NCBI GenBank assembly: GCA_947442905.1
Contig: CANEWV010000077.1
Span: 1-7,310 of the forward strand
Direction: 5' to 3'
DNA length: 7,310 nucleotides
DNA from: Chitinophagaceae bacterium
GTDB lineage: Bacteria; Bacteroidota; Bacteroidia; Chitinophagales; Chitinophagaceae
The position numbers and the translations under genes are program-made. Each line of letters opens with the position of its first letter. Position 1 is the stretch's first letter. Positions 1 to 7,310 of the stretch are shown one piece after another. The notes below the pieces were generated by a model that had not been told where the DNA came from, searched no databases, and saw nothing but the letters and a program-made list of their open reading frames with translations.

Positions 1-2855
1 TCTAACCAGTTGTTGCCTTTTCCTACCTCTGCTTCTACTGGAACACCGTTTGGCAAAGGTAAAGCGGTAGTCATACACTCTATTATTAATTTTTCTAATG
101 CATCAGCTTCTTCTGGGACCGCGTCAAACACAAGTTCATCGTGTACTTGTAAAATCATTTTTGACTGCCAATTGCCAGCGCCCATTTGAGCATGTACTTT
201 AATCATGGCCAGCTTAATCATATCTGCAGCCGTACCCTGTATAGGCGAATTGATGGCGTTTCTTTCCGCAAAACCACGAACGGTAAAATTGCTGCTATTG
301 ATGTCTTTTAACCAGCGCTTACGGCCCATCAGGGTTTCTACATAGCCTTTTTCTTTGGCTAGAGCCACTTGCTCGTCCATATAGCCCTGAATATTTGGAA
401 ACTCCTTTTTATAGTTGTCAATGATTTCTTTTGCCTCCGTTCTGGAGATACCCAAATTATCGGCAAGCCCAAAAGCTCCCTGTCCATAAATAATACCAAA
501 GTTGACACTCTTGGCCTTATAGCGCATTTCTTTGGTTACATCTGTTACTTCTACGCCATATACTTTGGCGGCGGTAGCCGTATGGATATCAATACCGGCT
601 TTAAAAGCCGCGCACATATTAGGGTCACCACTAATGGCGGCTACAATACGGAGTTCTATTTGAGAATAGTCGGCACTCATCAGAATACGACCCGGTTCAC
701 GCGGAATAAAGGCTTTTCTGATTTCTCTACCACGCGCTGTTCTGATTGGTATGTTTTGAAGGTTTGGATTCGTGCTACTTAATCGACCCGTTACCGCCAC
801 GGCCTGCGCATAACTGGTATGCACGCGTCCGGTTTTTGGATTGATCATGAGCGGAAGCGCATCTACATACGTAGACTTTAATTTAGTAAGCTCTCTAAAT
901 CCTAAAATGTCATCAACAATTTTATGTTGGTTAGATAATTTTACAAGCACGTCTTCGCCGGTAGCGTACTGACCCGTTTTTGTTTTTTTTGCTTTAGGGT
1001 CGAGTTTTAATTTATCAAATAAAACTTCACCAAGTTGTTTGGGTGATGCTAAATTAAAACGAACACCCGCCTGCGCATATACGTTTTCTTCAAACTGCTT
1101 TGCGTCTACTTCTAATAGTTTACTGTATTCGTTTAAAAAGTTATTGTCGATTTTAACGCCTTCAAATTCCATATCGGCAAGTACGCGCACGAGTGGATTT
1201 TCTACATTTTCAAAAACGCGCTCAACCTCTTTTTCTTTTAATAAAGGTACAAAAACTTGTTTTAATTGAAATGTAATATCGGCGTCTTCACCAGCATACT
1301 CCGTAATTTGTTCTACCGCCACATCACGCATGCTGCCCTGATTTTTTCCTTTTTTTCCAATGAGGGCTTCTATATGTACCGGCTCATATCCTAAATATTG
1401 AGCACTGAGTAAATCCATACTGCGTCTGCCTTCTGGCTCAATTACATAGTGCGCTAGCATGGTATCAAAAAGTTTATTTGCAGGAACTACGCCATACCAT
1501 TTTAATACGAGTAAATCGTATTTTATATTTTGTCCAATTAATACGAGTTCTTGTTTTGCAAATACGTTTTCAAAATAAGAAAGCATTTTTTTTGCACCTG
1601 CCTCATCTGGTGGGCAAGGAATATAATAACCATGTCCTGGTTTTTCAGAAAAACTAAATCCAACAAGTTCTACGTTGTTGGCATCGGTTCCGGTGGTTTC
1701 TGTATCAAAACAAATTTCGGTGGCAGTTAGTAACTGCTCTGCAAGTGATTTTAATGCAGCTTCTGTTTCTACACAAATATATTGGTGCGGTGTATTGGTA
1801 ATGTTTTTATCAGCAATCATTCCGCGCTGTTCTGCTTCTTCACCGGCGTTACCAACGGCTTCGGCGGCTTCCATAGAACCCGCACTCGCTGCGCTTGATT
1901 TTTTAGAAGGCGCTGCTACCACTTCGTTGCCAAACAAATCTGTTTGAACACCTTCTGGTGCAGGCATATAAGCGTTAAAATCATCACCTAAAATTCTTTT
2001 GCCGAGTGTTTTAAATTCAAGCTCTACAAAAATTTCTGCGAGGGCTTCTTTATTGATAGGAGAGAGTGCAAAATCTTCTTCATGAAAACTTACAGGAACA
2101 TCAGTAATAATTTTAGCGAGCTTCTTGCTCATGATGGCGTCGTCTACGCCTTTTCTAATTTTTTCACCCATGGCACCTTTAATATTGTGCGCATTGGCTA
2201 GTACGTTTTCGAGTGTATCGTATTCTTTTAAAAGTTTAGCTGCTGTTTTTTCACCCACACCCATAATACCCGGAATATTATCTACGGCGTCGCCCATTAA
2301 ACCAAGCATGTCTACCACCTGCTCTACGCGGGCAATATCCCACTTCTCACAAATTTTTTGAGCGTCTAAAATTTCTGCGGCATTGCCCATAAACGGGGGC
2401 TTGTACATATATACGCCTGGGTGAATCAGTAGCTGACCATAATCTTTGTCGGGCGTTACCATATATACTTCGTAGCCTTTGTCTGCGGCCTGCCAAGCAA
2501 GGGTCCCAATTACGTCATCGGCCTCATAACCATCAAGTTCCATAACTGGAATATTAAAAGCCCTAATAATGCGCTGAATTTCAGGAATAGAATCTATTAA
2601 ATCTTCGGGAGCTTCTTGCCTGTTGGCTTTGTATTCCGTAAAGTCAGTATGCCTTTCGGTGGGTGCGTGTGTATCAAAACAAACGGCAATATGCGTTGGC
2701 TTTTCTTTGTTGATTAAATCAATTAATGTGTTGGTGAAACCAAATTGCGCATTGGTGTTTTTTCCTTTAGAGGTAATGCGTGGATTTCTGATCAGTCCAT
2801 AATACGCTCTATAAATAAGGGCAAGCGCATCCAACAAAAAAAGTTTTTTAGCCAT
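1..2855 (-). CDS. polA: DNA polymerase I (5' nuclease, proofreading exonuclease, polymerase), missing only its last few codons
   Basis: Family A DNA polymerase for Okazaki-fragment maturation and repair synthesis in the cytoplasm. It opens MAKKLFLLD at 2855, matching the family start; 951 residues are visible, ending GNNWL just short of the usual C-terminus. The 5' nuclease (about 1-290) keeps E111-A-D113-D114, D136/D138 and the helix-hairpin-helix region GDAVDNIPG (188-196). A low-complexity Ala/Ser/Glu linker (about 300-346) follows. The 3'-5' exonuclease keeps Exo I D384/E386, Exo II N443/D447 and Exo III Y520/D524, so proofreading should be active. The polymerase keeps motif A (D729 in DYSQIE), motif B (R778, K782, F786, Y790) and motif C (H905-D906-E907). 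Phe at 786, as in E. coli Klenow, is expected to disfavour dideoxynucleotides. No frameshift is seen. No Shine-Dalgarno precedes the ATG. The gene lies 60 bases beyond the amidohydrolase operon with a terminator between, so it is probably transcribed separately. Confidence 0.97.
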   Translation of the reverse strand, partial: MAKKLFLLDALALIYRAYYGLIRNPRITSKGKNTNAQFGFTNTLIDLINKEKPTHIAVCFDTHAPTERHTDFTEYKANRQEAPEDLIDSIPEIQRIIRAFNIPVMELDGYEADDVIGTLAWQAADKGYEVYMVTPDKDYGQLLIHPGVYMYKPPFMGNAAEILDAQKICEKWDIARVEQVVDMLGLMGDAVDNIPGIMGVGEKTAAKLLKEYDTLENVLANAHNIKGAMGEKIRKGVDDAIMSKKLAKIITDVPVSFHEEDFALSPINKEALAEIFVELEFKTLGKRILGDDFNAYMPAPEGVQTDLFGNEVVAAPSKKSSAASAGSMEAAEAVGNAGEEAEQRGMIADKNITNTPHQYICVETEAALKSLAEQLLTATEICFDTETTGTDANNVELVGFSFSEKPGHGYYIPCPPDEAGAKKMLSYFENVFAKQELVLIGQNIKYDLLVLKWYGVVPANKLFDTMLAHYVIEPEGRRSMDLLSAQYLGYEPVHIEALIGKKGKNQGSMRDVAVEQITEYAGEDADITFQLKQVFVPLLKEKEVERVFENVENPLVRVLADMEFEGVKIDNNFLNEYSKLLEVDAKQFEENVYAQAGVRFNLASPKQLGEVLFDKLKLDPKAKKTKTGQYATGEDVLVKLSNQHKIVDDILGFRELTKLKSTYVDALPLMINPKTGRVHTSYAQAVAVTGRLSSTNPNLQNIPIRTARGREIRKAFIPREPGRILMSADYSQIELRIVAAISGDPNMCAAFKAGIDIHTATAAKVYGVEVTDVTKEMRYKAKSVNFGIIYGQGAFGLADNLGISRTEAKEIIDNYKKEFPNIQGYMDEQVALAKEKGYVETLMGRKRWLKDINSSNFTVRGFAERNAINSPIQGTAADMIKLAMIKVHAQMGAGNWQSKMILQVHDELVFDAVPEEADALEKLIIECMTTALPLPNGVPVEAEVGKGNNWL

Positions 2856-2868
2856 GGCGTAAAGTTAC

Positions 2869-2897
2869 AAAAAACCCCGGCGTTTAGCCAGGGTTTT
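2869..2897 (-). terminator. Rho-independent terminator after the amidohydrolase operon
   Basis: On the plus strand AAAACCC at 2871-2877 pairs with GGGTTTT at 2891-2897. A C/A mismatch (2878/2890) follows, then GGC/GCC (2879-2881 with 2887-2889) around a five-base loop. Read on the minus strand the hairpin ends in a run of six T (2869-2874). It starts about 19 bases after the TAA of the 436-residue gene and ends 13 bases before the polA start, so it should end the amidohydrolase transcript and insulate polA. The A-rich left arm becomes a T tract on the other strand, so it could also work for plus-strand transcripts, but no plus-strand gene is seen here. Confidence 0.85.
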
Positions 2898-2915
2898 GAT
2901 AAGGGTTTGAACTCT

Positions 2916-4226
2916 TTATTTAATCTCGTATTTGTGTTTGTAACGCTCATACAGCTGCTTGTGTTTGCTTGTTATAGCAACCGCACGACCTTGTATAAAA
3001 GCATCGGTAACAATGCTAGACTTCATGTCTAAAATATCGCCTTCGCTGATTACAATATTAGCGTCTTTACCTACTTCGAGGGTGCCTGTTTTATCAGCAA
3101 CACCTAAAATTTTAGCAGCATTTAAAGTAATGGCTTGAAGGGCGCCTTCTTTACCTAAACCATATGCAGCAGCGGTTCCAGCGTTAAACATTAGGTTTCT
3201 TCCACGGTTTTGAGGATCGTCATCATTTAAGCAAAAAAGTACGCCGGCTTTTTGTAAAGCGCTTGCAGCTTTATAAGGTTGATCAATATCGTCATCATCG
3301 CTGGTAGGTAAACTATGTTCTTGCGTTAAGATAACAGCAATATTATTGGCTTTTAATAAATCAGCAATTTGCCAGCTTTCGCTCGCACCTACAAGTACTA
3401 CATCAAAACCAAATTCTTTTACAAAATCAATAGCAACAATCATTTGTTTTACTTGATCGCAATGCACAAATAATTTTTGTGTGCGGTTAAATAAACCTTT
3501 GGTTGCTTCTAATTTTAAATTGATTTGTTTGTCAGCGCCTTTTTGATGATAGGCTTTTGCTTCTCTAAAAATAGCTTTTACGCTTTCGATTTTGTCTAAT
3601 GCTTCTTTGATAGGATCTCCTGCTGGAGCGCCACCAAAACCACGTCCAAAGCCGCGTCCACCACCTCTAGATAATAAGCTAGGCATGTAAAAATGCATAC
3701 CCATATCTGTTTTGTACGCTGCATCTTCAAAGTTCCATGCATCTAATTGCACCACCGATGATTGACCAGCAATAAGTTGGCCGCCAGGAATGGTGTGTGC
3801 AAGTAAAATACCATTTAATCGTAAAGTATTGATAATAACAGACTCTGCTTTATACGCTGCGATGCTACGTACACTTGGGTTAAACTCACCAATTTCATTG
3901 ATATCGGTGCTACCTCTAACGCCTGAAATTTCTTGTAAGCCCAAATTAGAAGAGGGTAAAATTAAACCAGGATATACCTGTTTGCCTTTTGCATCAATGG
4001 TGTTTTCTGCTTTTGGCGCAGCTGCTGCGTCGCCAGCATACACGATTTTTCCATTGTCAAAAACAACGGTACCGTTTTCTATAACTTGTCCATTACCTAC
4101 GTGCACAGTAGCACCTACAATGGCTGTTTTTTTATTTTGTTTTGCGGCTGGGTAAACATCATCTTGTGCAAATACTGCAGCAGTGAATGATACGAGCGCG
4201 CCAAGTGTAACTATTATTTTTTTCAT
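2916..4226 (-). CDS. Secreted amidohydrolase-like protein lacking the HxH metal motif
   Basis: A 436-residue protein with the architecture of imidazolonepropionase-like amidohydrolases. Residues 1-20 are a type I signal peptide (Lys-Lys, hydrophobic core, VFA before Gln21) without a lipobox, so export to the periplasm is likely. About 34-85 form the small beta-sandwich start, followed by the barrel; TLEVGKDANIVI near 390 is the typical C-terminal sandwich signature. The HxH after the first barrel strand is replaced by S92-S93-N94. The strand-4 Lys position reads Gln (SSVVQLD) and the strand-6 His position reads GASESW. H255 (LFVHCDQ) and the Asp run 335-337 remain. The usual hydrolase metal centre therefore looks incomplete. 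A Gly/Arg-rich insert covers about 187-203. The start is the first Met; the gene begins 11 bases after the large upstream protein and is probably co-transcribed with it. Substrate unknown; it may be a non-catalytic partner. Confidence 0.9.
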   Translation of the reverse strand: MKKIIVTLGALVSFTAAVFAQDDVYPAAKQNKKTAIVGATVHVGNGQVIENGTVVFDNGKIVYAGDAAAAPKAENTIDAKGKQVYPGLILPSSNLGLQEISGVRGSTDINEIGEFNPSVRSIAAYKAESVIINTLRLNGILLAHTIPGGQLIAGQSSVVQLDAWNFEDAAYKTDMGMHFYMPSLLSRGGGRGFGRGFGGAPAGDPIKEALDKIESVKAIFREAKAYHQKGADKQINLKLEATKGLFNRTQKLFVHCDQVKQMIVAIDFVKEFGFDVVLVGASESWQIADLLKANNIAVILTQEHSLPTSDDDDIDQPYKAASALQKAGVLFCLNDDDPQNRGRNLMFNAGTAAAYGLGKEGALQAITLNAAKILGVADKTGTLEVGKDANIVISEGDILDMKSSIVTDAFIQGRAVAITSKHKQLYERYKHKYEIK

Positions 4227-4237
4227 GTCGCTACAAT

Positions 4238-7200
4238 TTATTTGTTATCGTTTTGGTTTGCTTCTAATTCATCACCTTCTATTTCAAGCATACCTAATTT
4301 ATGTGAGTGATCGTTGCAAATATGCACTTCTTTAAAGCTTGGAGCTGCTGGAATTGTTGGTCTTCCTGCTCTTTTTTCGCCGGCCATTTTAGCAATTAAA
4401 CGGCTACGTTCTGCTTGCACTTGCTTACGCATTTGCGCATCTTTTTCGCGGTCAAAATAAACGATACCATCTACCATTGTTTTTTCTGCTTTCGCATAAA
4501 TACTAAGTGGGTTATCGCTCCATACTACAAGGTCAGCGTCTTTTCCGGCTTTGATACTTCCTACTTTGCTATCAACGTGTAACATTTTAGCAGGGTTGAT
4601 TGTCACCATTTTAAGTGCTTCTTCTTCTGATAGACCACCATATTTTACACTCTTAGCAGCTTCTTGATTTAAGCGGCGGGCCATTTCTGCATCATCAGAA
4701 TTGATCGCAACATTTAAACCAACTTTTGTCATGATAGCGGCGTTGTAAGGGATGGCATCTGTAACCTCCACTTTATACGCCCACCAATCAGAAAACGTTG
4801 ATGCAGCTACACCATGTGCTTTCATTTTATCAGCTACTTTATAGCCTTCTAAAATATGCGTGAATGTATTTATTTTAAAACCATACTTTTCTGCAACGCG
4901 CATAGTTGCCGTAATTTCACTTTGCACATAAGAGTGACAAGTAATAAAACGTTTTTTATTCATGATTTCTACAAGCGCGTCTAATTCTAAATCACGTCTA
5001 GTGGTTGGGTTTTTTGCAAGTGCTGCTTCGTAAGCTTTTGCTCTTGCAAAAGCATCGTTTAACACTTGTTCTACGCCCATTCTGGTGTCTGGGTAACGGT
5101 TGTTGCCTTGAGTAGAAGACGTACGTTTTACGTTTTCACCAAGTGCAAATTTGATAAATGGATCGGCTCCTTTAAATAATAAGCCTGCATCATCTGCACC
5201 CCATCTTAATTTAATTAACTGCGTTTGACCACCAATGGTATTTGCAGAACCGTGCAAAATGTGAGAGGTTGTAACACCACCACTTAATTGACGGTAAATA
5301 TCAATATCGTCTGGGTTGATATTATCCTGAATACGTACTTCTGATGTTACGCTTTGTCCACCTTCGTTGGTAGAAGCAGAAGCAATATGCGAGTGCTCAT
5401 CAATAATACCTGCGGTTACGTGTTTGCCGGTACCATCAATAATTTTTGCGCTTGCATCCGATAAGTTTTTGCCCACTTTAGCAATCTTACCGTTTTTAAC
5501 TAGTACGTCTGTTTGTTGTAAAATGCCTTCTTTTTCTGAAGTCCAAACGGTAGCATTTTTAATTAAATAAGCTTGTGCGTTGGTTTGTAAAGAATCTACA
5601 CCAAAGCCCATCATAGGAAAAGTCACTTTTCCCATTTTGCCAGGAGCGCCAGCGCCACCGCCAAATCCACCTGCACCCATACGTCCACGGCCACCTGCAT
5701 TTGAAGCAGTATCAGGCTTAGATGCAGAAGCATATACAGCAGTCCAAGTAAAATTATTTCCTTCGGCGTCTTGTGCTGTACCATTAAAAGTATTACCTGC
5801 GTTAAAACCGGTAAATCTAATATTGTTACGAGAGCGTTTTTCTGGAGCAAAAGAAAACTTCACCACTTTACCATCGTAACTAAATGTTGCAGCAACGGTA
5901 TCTTTTGCAATAACGGTTGCGCTATTGTTACTTTTAATTTCGAAAGCAAAAGTTTGTGGTGTTGCTGTATTTAAAGTAAGGGTATAATTACCGTTTACGC
6001 TTGTCCACGCAGATTCGTTAACAGCGTGCTTTTCTCCGAGTACCCAGTTTTGTAATAAGGTTGTTTTTTCTGCAAAAACAGGACCTGTTGTGATTATAAA
6101 GTTGGCTAATTTACCTGCTTCAATGCTACCCACTTTATCATATACACCAAACCAAGTGGCAGGTGTTTTTGTAAGTGCGTCCATCGCTGCTTTTTCTGAT
6201 AAACCGTTTTCAATTGCTTTTCTTACGCTTGATAAAAATGATTTAGCATCTCTTAAATCAGAACTTGTTAAGCAAAAAGGAATGCCTGCTTTTTCAATTG
6301 CGCCTGGGTTGGTTGGCGCTAATTCCCAGTGCTTCATGTCTTGTAGTGAAACAAGTCTTGCATCTGCAGGATCTTCCACATCCATAGCCACTGGGAAATT
6401 TAAGTTTACAATTAGGGGTGCTTTTGTTGCAGCCACTTCTTTAATTCTTTGGTATTCTTTACCGGTTGCTTTAATAATATATTGTACACCAAACTCATCA
6501 CCAATACGGTCTGCGCGCATTACGCCCCAAACATCACCAGCGCCTCTATCGGCAGGATCAAAAATTTGAGGAAGCGACATATTGTTATTAAATGACTGAA
6601 GCGTAATGTTTACGCCATCTCCTTGTAAGCCCGTAGCAGCAGGATTGTTCTTATACCAAGCCGCGTCTAAATAGGTTTGACGCAGTAAAGCGATAGAACC
6701 CATTAATGAACTTGGATAGGTTTGTGTTGAAGTACCTTTATTGAATGAAAGTAATGAAGCAGCTTTTTCTTTTACCACTACAAAATTATCTTTGTTGTTT
6801 GCAAGCGCTACAACAGTTCCGGTTCCTCTCACAATACCATCTTTTTGGTGTGTAAGTACGGTACCAAATCCTGTTTCTCTAAATGATTTTGCTCTCGCAT
6901 CATCTACCGAAAAAAGTTTGTGCCCTTCTACATCAGACTTTAATGCTTGGTTCCAACCATACGCACCTTTTTGGTTGTTGGTTAATTGACCAGGTCCTCC
7001 AAAACTAAAACCCGCTTGCGCGCGCTGTTGTTGTGGCATACCATAATCGGTGTAGGCATCTATAAATGATGGATAAATAAACTTGTCTTTACAGTCTACC
7101 ACTACAGCGTCTGCTGGAACGGCAACAACTTCACCAACTGCAATAATTTTTCCGTCTCTTATTAAGAGGGTTGCATTTTTGATGGTGGTTTGCGCATCTT

Positions 7201-7310
7201 TTACAATGGTTGCATTTGTAAATGCGTAACAGCCGTCGCGCTTATCGCCAACGCCGTTTACTTGAAAAGTTTCTTGAGCCTGCACAAAATTTAATAGCAG
7301 TAACCCAACA
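4238..7310 (-). CDS. Large secreted protein with two amidohydrolase modules, 5' end outside the window
   Basis: The frame is open to the right edge: eight codons before an in-frame GTG at 7285 read VGLLLLNF, then VQAQ. This is a signal-peptide core and cleavage site, so the true start lies beyond the window and the protein is exported. Numbering from that GTG, an N-terminal amidohydrolase-like module spans about 10-415, a beta-rich domain about 420-520, a Gly-rich linker 529-553, and a second amidohydrolase module about 560-965. The second module keeps HxH (H631, H633), H784 (TCHSY), H810 (FTHILEGY), D864 (NSDD) and a strand-4 Lys (TQLIKLRW), as in active imidazolonepropionase/prolidase-like enzymes. 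The first has Y78-T-D80 in place of HxH and no clear equivalents of the later His ligands. A charged tail with HICNDHSH (988-995) ends the protein. Likely hydrolysis of a C-N amide or cyclic amide bond in the periplasm; substrate not deducible. Confidence 0.92.
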   Translation of the reverse strand, partial: VGLLLLNFVQAQETFQVNGVGDKRDGCYAFTNATIVKDAQTTIKNATLLIRDGKIIAVGEVVAVPADAVVVDCKDKFIYPSFIDAYTDYGMPQQQRAQAGFSFGGPGQLTNNQKGAYGWNQALKSDVEGHKLFSVDDARAKSFRETGFGTVLTHQKDGIVRGTGTVVALANNKDNFVVVKEKAASLLSFNKGTSTQTYPSSLMGSIALLRQTYLDAAWYKNNPAATGLQGDGVNITLQSFNNNMSLPQIFDPADRGAGDVWGVMRADRIGDEFGVQYIIKATGKEYQRIKEVAATKAPLIVNLNFPVAMDVEDPADARLVSLQDMKHWELAPTNPGAIEKAGIPFCLTSSDLRDAKSFLSSVRKAIENGLSEKAAMDALTKTPATWFGVYDKVGSIEAGKLANFIITTGPVFAEKTTLLQNWVLGEKHAVNESAWTSVNGNYTLTLNTATPQTFAFEIKSNNSATVIAKDTVAATFSYDGKVVKFSFAPEKRSRNNIRFTGFNAGNTFNGTAQDAEGNNFTWTAVYASASKPDTASNAGGRGRMGAGGFGGGAGAPGKMGKVTFPMMGFGVDSLQTNAQAYLIKNATVWTSEKEGILQQTDVLVKNGKIAKVGKNLSDASAKIIDGTGKHVTAGIIDEHSHIASASTNEGGQSVTSEVRIQDNINPDDIDIYRQLSGGVTTSHILHGSANTIGGQTQLIKLRWGADDAGLLFKGADPFIKFALGENVKRTSSTQGNNRYPDTRMGVEQVLNDAFARAKAYEAALAKNPTTRRDLELDALVEIMNKKRFITCHSYVQSEITATMRVAEKYGFKINTFTHILEGYKVADKMKAHGVAASTFSDWWAYKVEVTDAIPYNAAIMTKVGLNVAINSDDAEMARRLNQEAAKSVKYGGLSEEEALKMVTINPAKMLHVDSKVGSIKAGKDADLVVWSDNPLSIYAKAEKTMVDGIVYFDREKDAQMRKQVQAERSRLIAKMAGEKRAGRPTIPAAPSFKEVHICNDHSHKLGMLEIEGDELEANQNDNK

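Noticed and set aside
369..782. Plus-strand open frame of 137 codons
   Set aside because: It lies wholly opposite conserved polA coding sequence (motifs A and B), and its translation has no recognisable features.
977..990. Long A runs in polA (T5 and T8 on the plus strand) as a possible frameshift or programmed slippage site
   Set aside because: The reading frame continues normally through them, encoding a Lys-rich KAKKTKTG segment, and all downstream polymerase motifs stay in frame.
2860..2867. A TAACTTTA match to the Bacteroidota -7 promoter element just before polA on the minus strand
   Set aside because: The expected TTTG-type -33 element is not found at the right distance; that position falls inside the terminator stem and reads TGGC. 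One short AT-rich match is not enough to call a promoter.
2890..2909. Short direct repeat AGGGTTTTGATAAGGGTTTG next to the terminator
   Set aside because: The repeated unit is only about seven bases and partly belongs to the hairpin arm; no further copies are seen, so it is not a meaningful repeat or operator.
5623..5850. Minus-strand open frame of 75 codons in another phase
   Set aside because: It overlaps the beta-rich domain and Gly-rich linker of the large protein in a shifted frame and shows no independent start signal or family resemblance.
6090..6569. Plus-strand open frame of 159 codons, and similar ones at 3790-4155 and 5580-5879
   Set aside because: They are antisense to well-supported amidohydrolase coding sequence; their Ser/Ala-rich composition is what the reverse strand of such genes gives.
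7283..7285. GTG as the start codon of the large amidohydrolase protein
   Set aside because: The frame stays open upstream to the window edge and encodes a hydrophobic signal-peptide core, so this GTG is an internal Val codon and the gene is cut at its 5' end by the window.

Overview
The window looks like chromosomal DNA from a member of the Bacteroidota, probably near the Chitinophagaceae/Sphingobacteria side. The grounds are the wording of the PolA N-terminus, the moderately AT-rich base composition, the absence of Shine-Dalgarno motifs before either visible start codon, and a tandem of exported amidohydrolase-like proteins of a kind I associate with this phylum. The placement is inferred from protein style, not from a marker search.

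All three genes lie on the minus strand and fill almost the whole window. Read in the direction of transcription, from high to low coordinates, they are: (1) a very large secreted protein carrying two amidohydrolase-like modules, whose first codons lie beyond the right edge; (2) 11 bases later, a 436-residue secreted single-module amidohydrolase-like protein; (3) a 60-base gap holding a strong Rho-independent terminator; (4) polA, encoding DNA polymerase I, which runs off the left edge with only its last few codons missing.

The two amidohydrolase genes almost certainly form one transcription unit, ended by the terminator. Together they encode three amidohydrolase-fold modules. Only the C-terminal module of the large protein keeps a full set of metal ligands (HxH, two later His, an Asp, and a Lys that may be carboxylated). 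The other two have lost HxH and other ligands, so they may be structural, substrate-binding or regulatory partners. Substrate and pathway cannot be read from the sequence. This 'one live, two dead' arrangement is the most interesting signal in the window.

PolA appears complete in function: 5' nuclease, intact proofreading exonuclease and polymerase motifs are all present. An Ala/Ser/Glu-rich linker between the nuclease and Klenow parts carries a sequence resembling a sliding-clamp-binding peptide. I see no tRNA, rRNA, CRISPR array, insertion sequence, phage gene or defence system. The plus-strand open frames are antisense shadows.
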